From Arenicella sp. (lineage in GTDB: Bacteria > Pseudomonadota > Gammaproteobacteria > Arenicellales > Arenicellaceae): DNA of 11,093 nucleotides. The position numbers were made by a program, and so were the translations under genes. The notes beneath the pieces are model-generated. The model was given only the letters and a program-made list of their open reading frames with translations, ran no database searches and was not told the DNA's origin. Positions 1 to 7,314 of this stretch are shown here, in pieces (within the stretch, counting starts at the first letter, position 1; every line of letters begins with the position of its first letter). The stretch lies in the NCBI GenBank assembly GCA_023299895.1, contig JALZWI010000007.1, positions 1 to 11,093 on the forward strand, written 5' to 3'.

Positions 1-294
1 CCAAGCAATGTTAACCAAGCGCTTGCGAACGAAGGTCAAAAATTATCTGCTATTTGTGCCGCATGTCATGGCGCCACTGGCGATGGTGACAATATTACCT
101 ATCCGAAACTTGCTGGCCAATACCAAAGCTACCTTACTCAATCATTAAAAGATTATCGTTCAGGCGAACGCGAAAACATTATCATGTCTGGTTTTAGCAC
201 AACTTTGACGATTCATCAGATCGAAGCATTATCAGCATGGTTCGCAAGCCAGTCGGGGGGACTCTCGGCACCACAATCAACTATTTTCAAGTAA
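1..294 (+). CDS. c-type cytochrome, class I, C-terminal part (5' end outside window)
   Basis: The open frame runs in from the left edge and stops with TAA at 292-294, giving 97 visible residues. A heme c attachment motif CAACHG lies at visible residues 19-24. It is followed by the G-D-G and P-K-L-A-G-Q elements usual in class I cytochromes of the c4/c5/c553 type. Met62, in IIMSGF, is the likely distal heme ligand. The fold is a soluble or tethered periplasmic electron carrier. The start, signal peptide and any upstream heme domain lie outside the window, so it could be a monoheme cytochrome or the second domain of a diheme cytochrome c4. The redox partner cannot be deduced here. The family call is secure; the exact subfamily is not. 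Confidence 0.88.
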   Translation, partial: PSNVNQALANEGQKLSAICAACHGATGDGDNITYPKLAGQYQSYLTQSLKDYRSGERENIIMSGFSTTLTIHQIEALSAWFASQSGGLSAPQSTIFK

Positions 295-543
295 CAGGCT
301 TAACTAGCAAGTCGTTATCTTTATACTCAAGCTTTAAATATAGTTAATCTTTAAACAAATTCTAGCTTGAATTTTTATATTACAATATTACTGTCGATTT
401 TTATTGAAGACTGAATTTTTAATTAACAAGTTCATATTTATTTCTCATATTAAAAACATAATAATTGGAATATGATAAAAGGCTATTTTGACAAAAACAA
501 ACCAGAACCAGCATAGAAAATATAAACACCAACTGGAGATAAC
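295..543. other. AT-rich intergenic spacer between cytochrome and secreted-protein genes
   Basis: This is 249 bases of strongly AT-rich sequence with no convincing gene. It holds the weak hairpin at 327-376. Two promoter-like fragments serve the next gene: TATGAT at 471-476 (a good -10 without a good -35) and a perfect TTGACA at 488-493 (a good -35 with only a poor -10, CATAGA, 18 bases downstream). Neither pair is good enough to call as a promoter. Confidence 0.5.
327..376 (+). terminator. possible AT-rich terminator after the cytochrome gene
   Basis: TCAAGCT (327-333) and AGCTTGA (364-370) form a 7-bp inverted repeat, followed directly by A and five T residues (372-376). The 30-base interval contains TTAAA/TTTAA segments that can pair inside it. 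The stem is short and has few GC pairs, so this is a tentative intrinsic terminator. Confidence 0.3.
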
Positions 544-909
544 ATGAAATCTTTTAAACACAAGCTCATTGCGGCAACCATTTTTACGGCATTCAGCGGT
601 CAAGCTTTCGCCGAATGTGATATGCCAGCGTCACCGATCATCCCAGATGGCAATGTTGCAAGCCTAGATGAGTTAGTCTCTGCTCAAAAAGCAATGAAAA
701 CCTATCAAACAGACCTAGGCACTTATCGTGACTGTCTTAAAGTCATGGAAGAAGGCTTAGATCCTGAAGCGGAAGCTGAAGAGAGTCAAGAAAAAGCAAA
801 GATGATTATTGATGAGTATAATGCTTCTGTTGATAGCGAAGCGGCAATAGCAGAGGAATTTAATGCAGCTGTTCGTATTTTCAAAACACGCCAACCTGCA
901 TCTGAGTAA
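544..909 (+). CDS. small secreted protein of unknown function
   Basis: The protein has 121 residues. The ATG at 544 is preceded by a clean Shine-Dalgarno GGAG at 535-538. Residues 1-23 are a typical Sec signal peptide: basic KHK, a hydrophobic core, and cleavage predicted after G-Q-A-F-A before Glu24. The mature protein is about 98 residues, acidic and probably mostly helical. It has a Pro-rich start (MPASPIIPDG) and then heptad-like helical segments rich in Ala, Glu and Lys. Two cysteines remain after cleavage (Cys25 and Cys64), which could form one disulfide in the periplasm. I recall short secreted proteobacterial proteins with a similar C-x-x-P-x-x-P-x-x-PDG opening, but no function for them. 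It converges on pckG and shares a terminator with it. It is probably monocistronic. Confidence 0.8.
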   Translation: MKSFKHKLIAATIFTAFSGQAFAECDMPASPIIPDGNVASLDELVSAQKAMKTYQTDLGTYRDCLKVMEEGLDPEAEAEESQEKAKMIIDEYNASVDSEAAIAEEFNAAVRIFKTRQPASE

Positions 910-983
910 TTCTCAGTAAACTAATATACATTATCTATTCGCCAGCCGCTCCTTGTGTAATCGGCGATATTTCTAAAGTAAAC

Positions 984-1035
984 AGGTAGGACATTAAAAA
1001 AGGCGCTTTTCGGCGCCTTTTTTAATGTCCTACCT
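984..1035. terminator. bidirectional Rho-independent terminator with a 23-bp perfect stem
   Basis: A perfect inverted repeat has its left arm at 984-1006 and its right arm at 1013-1035, with a six-base loop TTTTCG at 1007-1012. The GC-rich core is AGGCGC/GCGCCT, flanked by an A6 run on the left (996-1001) and a T6 run on the right (1018-1023). Each strand therefore has a short GC hairpin followed by a U tract, which suits the two convergent genes at 544-909 and 1051-2799. The complementarity continues 12 bp beyond the A/T runs, which a minimal terminator does not need. Confidence 0.92.
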
Positions 1036-1050
1036 AAGAAGTTCTTAAAC

Positions 1051-2799
1051 TTAAGATAAAGCTCCTTTAACTATTTCATGCTGCTCGCGCAGCTTAGCTG
1101 GCAGTCGATCACCATAACTTTCTAAATACTCACCAAAGTCATTCATTTCTCTACGCCACTGCTCATCGTTAACCGAGAGTAGTGATTGCCAAACTGCTGG
1201 ATCAATATTCAAATCAGCGACATCCAAACCATCTTCCTCTGGCAAGTAACCAATAGCCGTTTCGACAGCATCAACTTTATTGTCACAACGGTTAATAATC
1301 CATTGCAAAACACGTAAGTTTTCACCAAAGCCAGGCCACAAGAAATTACCATCTTGATCTTGTCTAAACCAATTCACATGGAAAATTTTAGGTAATTTTT
1401 CTGCATCCGCATTTTTAGAAAAACTAAGCCAATGAGACCAATAGTCAGCAAAGTTATAACCACAAAATGGTTTCATTGCCATCGGATCACGTCTTACCAC
1501 ACCGACTTCACCAGTTGCTGCTGCTGTTGTTTCAGAGGCAACACTCGCACCAACTAAAACGCCATGCTCCCATGATTTTGCTTGATACACTAATGGCGCA
1601 AGTTCACGTCTCCGACCGCCAAAAACAATCGCAGAAATCGGCACACCTTCTGGCGCTTCCGCAAGATTTGAATACGCTCTATTTTCAGTCGCAGATACCG
1701 TAAATCGAGAGTTCGGGTGAGCTGCTGGGCCTCCATCAACTGAGTACGGGTTGCCTTTCCAATCAGAGGTAGGCTCACCTTCTTTCTTATCTTCCCACCA
1801 AGGTTGATTGTCAGCCGTTGTGCCAACATTAGTGAAAATAGTGTTTTGCTGAATCATGTCAAAAGCATTACGGTTAGTCTTTTGATTCGTTCCAGGAACA
1901 ACACCAAAATACCCTGCTTCTGGATTTATTGCTCGTAGCTGACCATCATCCCCCATATGCAACCACGCAATATCATCACCTAATGTCCAAATCTTCCAAT
2001 CTTTGAATTTTTCTGGTGGAATCAACATCGCTAAATTAGTTTTACCGCAGGCTGACGGGAACGCAGCTGCGATGTAATGTGTTTCCCCTGTCGGGCTTTC
2101 TAAACCAAGAATCAACATATGCTCAGCCAACCAGCCTTCTTGACGTGCTTGCCAACTAGCAATTCGTAATGCATGGCACTTTTTACCAAGCAAAGCGTTG
2201 CCACCGTAACCTGAGCCATAGCTCATAATGCTCAATTCTTCTGGAAAGTGCATTATGAAACGACGCTCAGGGTCAAGCTCTCCTATTGAATGCAGACCAC
2301 GCACAAAGGTTCCATCTTGCTCAATTCGTGCGAGTGATTTTGCCCCCATACGAGTCATTAGCTTCATATTAATAACCACGTAGGGGCTGTCAGTTATTTC
2401 AACACCGCAACGAGAAAAAGGTGACTCTACTGGCCCCATGCAATAAGGCACAACATACATCGTTCGCCCTTGCATACAACCTGCATACAAGTCGTTCATT
2501 TTTTGTTTGGCGTCGGCAATGTTCATCCAATTGTTATTGCCACCTGCATCTTCTTTATCTTTTGTGCAAATAAAGGTCAAATGCTCAACTCGAGCAACAT
2601 CTTGCGGGTCTGATAAATGTAGATAGCAATTAGGATGTGTTTCAGGATTAAGACCAGTTAATGTGCCGTCAGCGGTCATTTGCTCGACCATCCGTTGATA
2701 TTCTTCTTCACTTCCGTCACACCAGACAATATCTTGTGGCTGTGTCAATCCGGCAACATCTGTTACCCATTGAGCTAATTCTTGATTTTTTGTAGTCAT
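1051..2799 (-). CDS. pckG: phosphoenolpyruvate carboxykinase (GTP)
   Basis: This enzyme catalyses the GTP-dependent decarboxylation and phosphorylation of oxaloacetate to PEP, the entry step of gluconeogenesis from TCA intermediates, in the cytosol. The 582-residue length from the chosen start is normal for the GTP family. Visible signatures are the substrate-binding glycine-rich stretch YGSGYGGNALLGKKC (about 194-208), the P-loop FPSACGKTN (247-255) with the reactive Cys251 typical of GTP-PEPCKs, the metal-binding GDDIAW (274-279), and FGGRRRELAP (393-402), followed by FCGYNFADYW. I chose the ATG at 2797-2799. The frame stays open to an ATG at 2854-2856, but that would add 19 residues (with IIRRV) that the family lacks. 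The upstream ATG also has no Shine-Dalgarno and overlaps a promoter-like -10 element. An AAGAAGAG stretch precedes the chosen start. It lies downstream of the lytic transglycosylase gene on the same strand, probably with its own promoter. Confidence 0.96.
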   Translation of the reverse strand: MTTKNQELAQWVTDVAGLTQPQDIVWCDGSEEEYQRMVEQMTADGTLTGLNPETHPNCYLHLSDPQDVARVEHLTFICTKDKEDAGGNNNWMNIADAKQKMNDLYAGCMQGRTMYVVPYCMGPVESPFSRCGVEITDSPYVVINMKLMTRMGAKSLARIEQDGTFVRGLHSIGELDPERRFIMHFPEELSIMSYGSGYGGNALLGKKCHALRIASWQARQEGWLAEHMLILGLESPTGETHYIAAAFPSACGKTNLAMLIPPEKFKDWKIWTLGDDIAWLHMGDDGQLRAINPEAGYFGVVPGTNQKTNRNAFDMIQQNTIFTNVGTTADNQPWWEDKKEGEPTSDWKGNPYSVDGGPAAHPNSRFTVSATENRAYSNLAEAPEGVPISAIVFGGRRRELAPLVYQAKSWEHGVLVGASVASETTAAATGEVGVVRRDPMAMKPFCGYNFADYWSHWLSFSKNADAEKLPKIFHVNWFRQDQDGNFLWPGFGENLRVLQWIINRCDNKVDAVETAIGYLPEEDGLDVADLNIDPAVWQSLLSVNDEQWRREMNDFGEYLESYGDRLPAKLREQHEIVKGALS

Positions 2800-2854
2800 A
2801 ACTCTTCTTATTATTAAGGTTATAACATCTGCAACGATGTCAATTTGGTTCGTC

Positions 2855-2882
2855 ATTTTAACAAGCTGCTAGTTAGTTACAA
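2855..2882 (-). promoter_or_regulatory. candidate sigma70 promoter for pckG
   Basis: Read on the minus strand, TTGTAA (2877-2882, four of six matches to TTGACA) is followed after 16 bases by TAAAAT (2855-2860, five of six matches to TATAAT). This would start transcription near 2848 and leave a leader of about 50 bases before the ATG at 2799. The hexamer AGCTTG occurs three times on this strand in and just upstream of the element (plus-strand positions 2862-2867, 2880-2885 and 2892-2897). That could be an operator or chance. No experimental support. Confidence 0.3.
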
Positions 2883-2960
2883 GCTGACAACCAAGCTAAA
2901 TAATGATCATTTACTTTATGAATAGTCCTTGTTTGTTATTTACCGTATAACGAGTAAGAA

Positions 2961-4712
2961 TTATGACTTCGTTGGGATTCTCAGACGTTGCCCTACTTGA
3001 ATAACGGCTTTACCACTTAGTCGATTTGCTGATAACAGCGCACTGCACGAAACACGATACGATGCAGCAATACCACATGCACTTTGACCTCTAGCAACGA
3101 CATGCCAGGACTCGTTAGACGATACCTTTACAGTCTGCCCGATTCGGATAATACTCCTGATGCTTAAACCATTAATTGCGAGAAATTCGTCACACTTCAT
3201 CGTATATTGTTGTGTAATAGAACACGACGTATCACCTGATTTAACTCTATACGTCTGTGTACCCACATAATTAGTGCTGCTTTGATTAGCAGCGCCGACA
3301 CCTATCCCGCCATTATTGGTTGGCACCTTAATTGACTTGCCAACGTAAATAGTTCCACGTTTATCGAGGCCATTAAGCTTAAGCAAAGCACTACAAGAGG
3401 CACCATTACGCCCAGCAATACCGCAAGCTGTATCGCCTGACCTAACCTTGTGCCAAACAAATCCTGCTACTTCATATTCGCTGGTCAAGGCCATCATTTT
3501 AGTAATCGGGCCGTCCCAACCATATTCTTGAAAAGGAAGTTTTAATTTAAAGTTTTTCGGTACTAAAGCCTTATCATTCCATACGACCTTATTCAAAGAT
3601 GGGTTTAATTTTTCTAGCACATCTCGCTTAATACCCAGTTCACTGGATATTCTTTTAATTGAGGTCGAGCGAGTCAATGCAACTGTATTATAAGAGTGAG
3701 TGATCCCGTCAGGGTTAGGCTGTACCACGCCAAAAAATTGTTCAGCATTTTTTGCCACATAACGAGCTGCTAAAAAGCTCGCATAGAAATTTTTAACCGC
3801 AGTTTGAAAATTCGGTGACTGATATTCTGTCAATAATCGCTCATAGTTTAGACCAACTTGTTTAATGGCGCGTGTCATACCAGCTACACCATAATTATAG
3901 GACGTTATTACAAACGGATTTAAGTCCTTCGCGGTGACGGTGTAACCGTTCTCGAAGGCTGTTTCACTTAAATTATCAACACTGTTGCGAAAGTATTTAG
4001 CAGCACCATAACTGGCTATTTTTGGGTCATAGCGTTCGTCAACTACATTATCTACCCACATGCCTAGCGACCTACCTGTCGCTGGCATGATTTGCCATAA
4101 CCCTGCTGCACCCACATGAGATAAAGCTCTAGGATTAAAGGCCGACTCAACAAAAGGTAAATACTGTAATTCTAGGCTTAGATTTTGGCTTTCTAAGGCA
4201 TCTAAAATTGCCGGCCGATATTGATGAAAGTTCGATAATGCCGTTCTCATTCGATCTTTATTACCAGACTGACAGCGAATACGGTCAGCTGCAGCGCTGA
4301 CCTCCGAAGACGAGGCATTAGAAAACGCAGCATACAACTCTTGCTCTCGAGAACTTAACGATTTTCCAGTAGCCAATTTAGTTGACAGGCTCTGTAAAAG
4401 TTTTTTTAAGTTAGCGCGTTCCTTGCTTATGGCATCACCATCACGGCTATTTCGACAGCCTTCATTACGTGAAATAGTCGAAAAAACTCGTTGCGGGTTT
4501 TCTTTATCATGAAAAATCGCCGTATTGGTATCCCAACGGCTAAACACTTCAACCCAAAAACCAACCCGACTTAATAGCGAAGTTGGACAAGAAAAAGTTT
4601 CATTGCACTGCAAAGGGTAAACTGCTACTGGTTTATCCAACGCTTTAGCATCCACAGTTTGCAAAGCAAGTAAACCGAATATAGATAAGGTTAGCGTTAT
4701 CTGTTTTTTCAT
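2961..4712 (-). CDS. exported LysM lytic transglycosylase, MltD-like
   Basis: This predicted periplasmic enzyme cleaves peptidoglycan glycan strands to 1,6-anhydro products. It has 583 residues from the ATG at 4710-4712. Residues 1 to about 22-24 are a Sec signal peptide (MKKQ, hydrophobic core, TVDA/KA cleavage region) with no lipobox, so unlike E. coli MltD it is not an obvious lipoprotein. A roughly 140-residue N-terminal region with four Cys (36, 42, 86, 147) is followed by an SLT domain at about 165-290. The catalytic Glu is Glu189 in LPFVESAFNP, followed by GAAGLWQIMPATGR and SYNYGVAG. A degenerate LysM-like stretch at about 340-395 and three clear LysM modules (about 420-464, 488-530, 536-580) follow. 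Each clear LysM has a CX9C pair (430/440, 497/507, 546/556). A TTG three codons upstream is possible but gives a poorer signal peptide start. No strong Shine-Dalgarno is visible. Confidence 0.92.
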   Translation of the reverse strand: MKKQITLTLSIFGLLALQTVDAKALDKPVAVYPLQCNETFSCPTSLLSRVGFWVEVFSRWDTNTAIFHDKENPQRVFSTISRNEGCRNSRDGDAISKERANLKKLLQSLSTKLATGKSLSSREQELYAAFSNASSSEVSAAADRIRCQSGNKDRMRTALSNFHQYRPAILDALESQNLSLELQYLPFVESAFNPRALSHVGAAGLWQIMPATGRSLGMWVDNVVDERYDPKIASYGAAKYFRNSVDNLSETAFENGYTVTAKDLNPFVITSYNYGVAGMTRAIKQVGLNYERLLTEYQSPNFQTAVKNFYASFLAARYVAKNAEQFFGVVQPNPDGITHSYNTVALTRSTSIKRISSELGIKRDVLEKLNPSLNKVVWNDKALVPKNFKLKLPFQEYGWDGPITKMMALTSEYEVAGFVWHKVRSGDTACGIAGRNGASCSALLKLNGLDKRGTIYVGKSIKVPTNNGGIGVGAANQSSTNYVGTQTYRVKSGDTSCSITQQYTMKCDEFLAINGLSIRSIIRIGQTVKVSSNESWHVVARGQSACGIAASYRVSCSALLSANRLSGKAVIQVGQRLRIPTKS

Positions 4713-5026
4713 ACCATTCAAATTAGGTCTAAGTAAAATTAAGTTGAGCGATCTATTTCTTGTCTATCCAATGTCTTAGAAAAATAATATCATTAGAAGA
4801 ATGCAATCTATGTCATCACGTCTATATCATTTCAATCCATGATAATGGTTCTAGAAGGACTGTTGCAACGAGTATCGTATTTATTACCATTAATTATTTT
4901 TATCCATAATTTTTGAGGCTTTACAAAATTTCATTCAGCAAATAAATTAATTGACCGCAGCCTCATCCTTACGATCAAAGCATCAACGACCGTACACACG
5001 GCACTACCAACTGATAAACTATCTCA
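4713..5026. other. divergent intergenic region, promoters not resolved
   Basis: This is 314 bases between the divergent transglycosylase and desaturase genes. It must carry promoters for both, but no hexamer pair stands out. Fragments seen are TTGACC at 4951-4956 without a matching -10 at 16-18 bases; TATTAT on the minus strand at 4784-4789 without a good -35; the palindrome GTTGCAAC at 4862-4869; and the imperfect inverted repeat CCAT-gata-ATGG at 4837-4848. No gene, riboswitch or terminator was recognised. No clear Shine-Dalgarno precedes the desaturase ATG. Confidence 0.5.
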
Positions 5027-6010
5027 ATGAAAAGTTCAGTACTAAAAAACGATAGCATAAATAGAATACTGAATTGGTTTGACAGCTATGCTGTCGCCGA
5101 GACACCGCAACTTCAAAGCATAAATACTAAAGAGCAGCTTAACTGGTTAAGAATTTTTCCTTTTATCTTATTGCATCTTGCCTGCCTGACGGTTCTTTGG
5201 GTCGGCTGGAGCCCAGTTGCAGTGATAGTAGCAATACTCTTTTATCTCATTAGGATGGTTGGCATAACCGCTTTTTATCATCGCTACTTCGCACATAAAA
5301 CGTTTAAGACGAGTCGCGTAGTTCAATTCATTTTTGCTTTTATTGGGTCGTCTGCGACTCAACGTGGACCATTGTGGTGGGCCTCACATCACCGCCATCA
5401 CCATTACCATTCAGACACTGAACAAGACGTACACTCACCAAACCACGGGCTATTCTGGAGCCATATGGGGTGGTTCTTGTCTGATAAACATTTTAAAACT
5501 CGCTTAGATCTTATTCCTGATTTCGCTCAATTTAAGGAACTTATTATTCTCGACCGATTCGACGTACTAGTACCACTCGTATTTATGGGTTTGCTTTATG
5601 GTTTAGGTAGTGCCCTAGAGCTTTGGGCTCCTGGTCTTGGAACAAGTGGCGTTCAAATGTTGGTTTGGGGTTATGTCATTTCTACCGTTGTGCTACTGCA
5701 TGCCACTCTCTGCATTAATTCAATGGCTCATCGTCTCGGGTCACGACGCTTTGAAACACAAGACACAAGCCGCAACAACTTCTGGCTAGCGCTCATTACT
5801 CTAGGTGAAGGTTGGCACAATAACCATCACCGCTTCCCAAACTCTGCAAGACAGGGCTTAATGTGGTGGGAAATTGATATCAGCTATTACATTATCAAAT
5901 TGATGGACAAGCTCGGCATTGTCTGGGATGTAAAAACCGGCCCCAGTGCTAAGCAAATTCAACACGCGCTAAACTTGCCTGCAAAGACAATAACCATTAA
6001 AAAAAGCTAA
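5027..6010 (+). CDS. membrane fatty acid desaturase, acyl-CoA/acyl-lipid delta-9 type
   Basis: This di-iron integral membrane desaturase should use O2 and electrons from a ferredoxin- or cytochrome-type donor to insert a cis double bond into an acyl chain. The family's usual position is delta-9. It has 327 residues. All three histidine boxes are present: HRYFAH (85-90), HRHHH within HHRHHHYH (121-128), and HNNHH (264-268) preceded by EGW. The extra family His is in NSMAH (231-235). Hydrophobic pairs at about 43-60 and 62-80, then 98-112 and 180-230, fit the usual four-helix layout. No fused cytochrome b5 domain is present. It is the first gene of the five-gene cluster, and only 11 bases separate it from the FAD oxidoreductase. 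Regiospecificity and whether the substrate is acyl-CoA or phospholipid cannot be read from the sequence. The start has a weak ribosome site, but the N-terminal length fits the family. Confidence 0.93.
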   Translation: MKSSVLKNDSINRILNWFDSYAVAETPQLQSINTKEQLNWLRIFPFILLHLACLTVLWVGWSPVAVIVAILFYLIRMVGITAFYHRYFAHKTFKTSRVVQFIFAFIGSSATQRGPLWWASHHRHHHYHSDTEQDVHSPNHGLFWSHMGWFLSDKHFKTRLDLIPDFAQFKELIILDRFDVLVPLVFMGLLYGLGSALELWAPGLGTSGVQMLVWGYVISTVVLLHATLCINSMAHRLGSRRFETQDTSRNNFWLALITLGEGWHNNHHRFPNSARQGLMWWEIDISYYIIKLMDKLGIVWDVKTGPSAKQIQHALNLPAKTITIKKS

Positions 6011-6021
6011 GTAATTCTGAT

Positions 6022-7314
6022 ATGCATCATGATGATACTAAGCGATCGATTGCTATTATTGGTAGCGGTATATCTGGCTTGTCTTGTGTTTATCACTTAC
6101 ACCAAGACTTTAAAGTTACTGTGTTTGAAAAAGAAGCAAGACTGGGTGGCCATACCGACACACACCGCTTCAATATTGATGGTGAGGAATTAAATATTGA
6201 CAGTGGCTTTATTGTCTTTTGCCGCGAATACTATCCAAACTTTAGTCAAATGTTAGATGACTTGCAGGTTGAATCTCAAGCAACTGATATGAGTTTTTCA
6301 GCACATAACCAAAGCACTGGGCTGGTCTACAATGCAACTTCACTGAACAGCCTATTTTGTCAACGTAAAAATCTACTTAGCCCGCGCTTTTACCGCATGC
6401 TAGCAGATTTAATTCGCTTTTACCGAACCGCTAAAACGTGTCTCGATAACACTGATTCATCTGTCACTGTGAGTGATTATCTAGCAAACAATAATTACAG
6501 TGAGACATTCGCAGAGGATCACCTTTACCCAATGATCAGTGCGCTTTGGTCCGCTACCCCAGACTACGTCAAAGCCTATCCTATTCAACATTTGGTAGAA
6601 TTTTTATCCAAACACGGCATGCTCAAACTCATCTCTCGACCCGAGTGGAGGGTGATTAAAAACGGTTCAAGTAGCTACATTGATGCAATTAAAAAATGGT
6701 GTGACTGTGAATGGCGCCTCAACACAAAAATAAACGCTCTAGATCGTATTAATAATAAAATCATAATCCACACTGCCAATGGCACTGAAAAGTTTGATGC
6801 CGTAATTTTTGCCACCCACGCTGACCAAGCATTAACAATATTAGATCAGCAAGCAAGCACAAATGAGCAAGCCGTTTTAGGAAACATTTTATTCGAAAAA
6901 AATCATATTGTGGTTCATACTGACGAAAGCATTATGCACCCGAATAAACGATCATGGGCGAGCTGGAATACGCAAGTACCCAGCCAATACAACCCTGAAA
7001 AATTACAGTGTTGTACCGCTAATTACTGGATGAATTGCTTACAAAATTTAACCACGAAGAAAAATATTTTTACTACATTGAATAGTCATCAAAAAATTGA
7101 TTCTGATAAAATACTAATAGAGCGCGATTATTCACACCCAATTTTCACGGCCGCGAGCGTTGCTGCGCAAAAACAAAAGCACTTAATTGACGGTCACAAC
7201 AACAGTTATTATGTCGGTGCTTATTGGGGCTGGGGTTTTCATGAAGACGGTGCGAGAACTGCTGCGCGAGTATGTGAAAAACTTAGAACCGACTTAACCG
7301 CCGTTACAGACTGA
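6022..7314 (+). CDS. FAD-dependent oxidoreductase, COG2907 type (putative fatty-acyl desaturase/reductase)
   Basis: This flavoprotein has 430 residues. The N-terminal Rossmann motif is IIGSGISGL, with GxGxxG at 14-19, and FEKEARLGGHTDT (35-47) holds the acidic residue that binds the ADP ribose. The family signature is IDSGFIVFCREYYPNF (59-74), and the C-terminal FAD closure is GAYWGWGFHEDGARTA (399-414). These mark the predicted NAD/FAD-binding family that accompanies Cfa-like methyltransferases. UfaD of Rhodobacter sphaeroides, a desaturase acting on methylated phospholipid chains in furan fatty acid synthesis, is annotated as this kind of flavoprotein (from memory). Rv0449c of M. tuberculosis occupies the same gene position. 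The likely role is oxidation, or possibly reduction, of the product of the methyltransferase two genes downstream. Its TGA overlaps the next ATG by one base, indicating translational coupling. Confidence 0.9.
   Translation: MHHDDTKRSIAIIGSGISGLSCVYHLHQDFKVTVFEKEARLGGHTDTHRFNIDGEELNIDSGFIVFCREYYPNFSQMLDDLQVESQATDMSFSAHNQSTGLVYNATSLNSLFCQRKNLLSPRFYRMLADLIRFYRTAKTCLDNTDSSVTVSDYLANNNYSETFAEDHLYPMISALWSATPDYVKAYPIQHLVEFLSKHGMLKLISRPEWRVIKNGSSSYIDAIKKWCDCEWRLNTKINALDRINNKIIIHTANGTEKFDAVIFATHADQALTILDQQASTNEQAVLGNILFEKNHIVVHTDESIMHPNKRSWASWNTQVPSQYNPEKLQCCTANYWMNCLQNLTTKKNIFTTLNSHQKIDSDKILIERDYSHPIFTAASVAAQKQKHLIDGHNNSYYVGAYWGWGFHEDGARTAARVCEKLRTDLTAVTD

Noticed and set aside
1467..1829. Open frames inside pckG on both strands (1467-1703 plus, 1590-1829 minus)
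   Set aside because: They lie fully within a strongly supported gene, have low-complexity translations (Leu/His runs) and no family signature.
2800..2856. Longer N terminus for pckG starting at the ATG at 2854-2856
   Set aside because: No Shine-Dalgarno, 19 residues unlike the family N terminus, and overlap with a likely -10 element. The ATG at 2797-2799 fits better.
2902..2911. AATGATCATT palindrome upstream of pckG as an operator
   Set aside because: A 10-bp AT-rich palindrome is expected by chance in such sequence, and it cannot be matched to a known regulator site.
4713..4721. TTG start three codons upstream for the lytic transglycosylase
   Set aside because: It has no ribosome site and only adds Met-Asn-Gly before MKKQ. 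The ATG at 4710-4712 gives a standard signal peptide.
4951..4979. TTGACC as the -35 of a promoter for the lipid operon
   Set aside because: No acceptable -10 at 16-18 bases downstream. ATCAAA at 4974-4979 is too weak.
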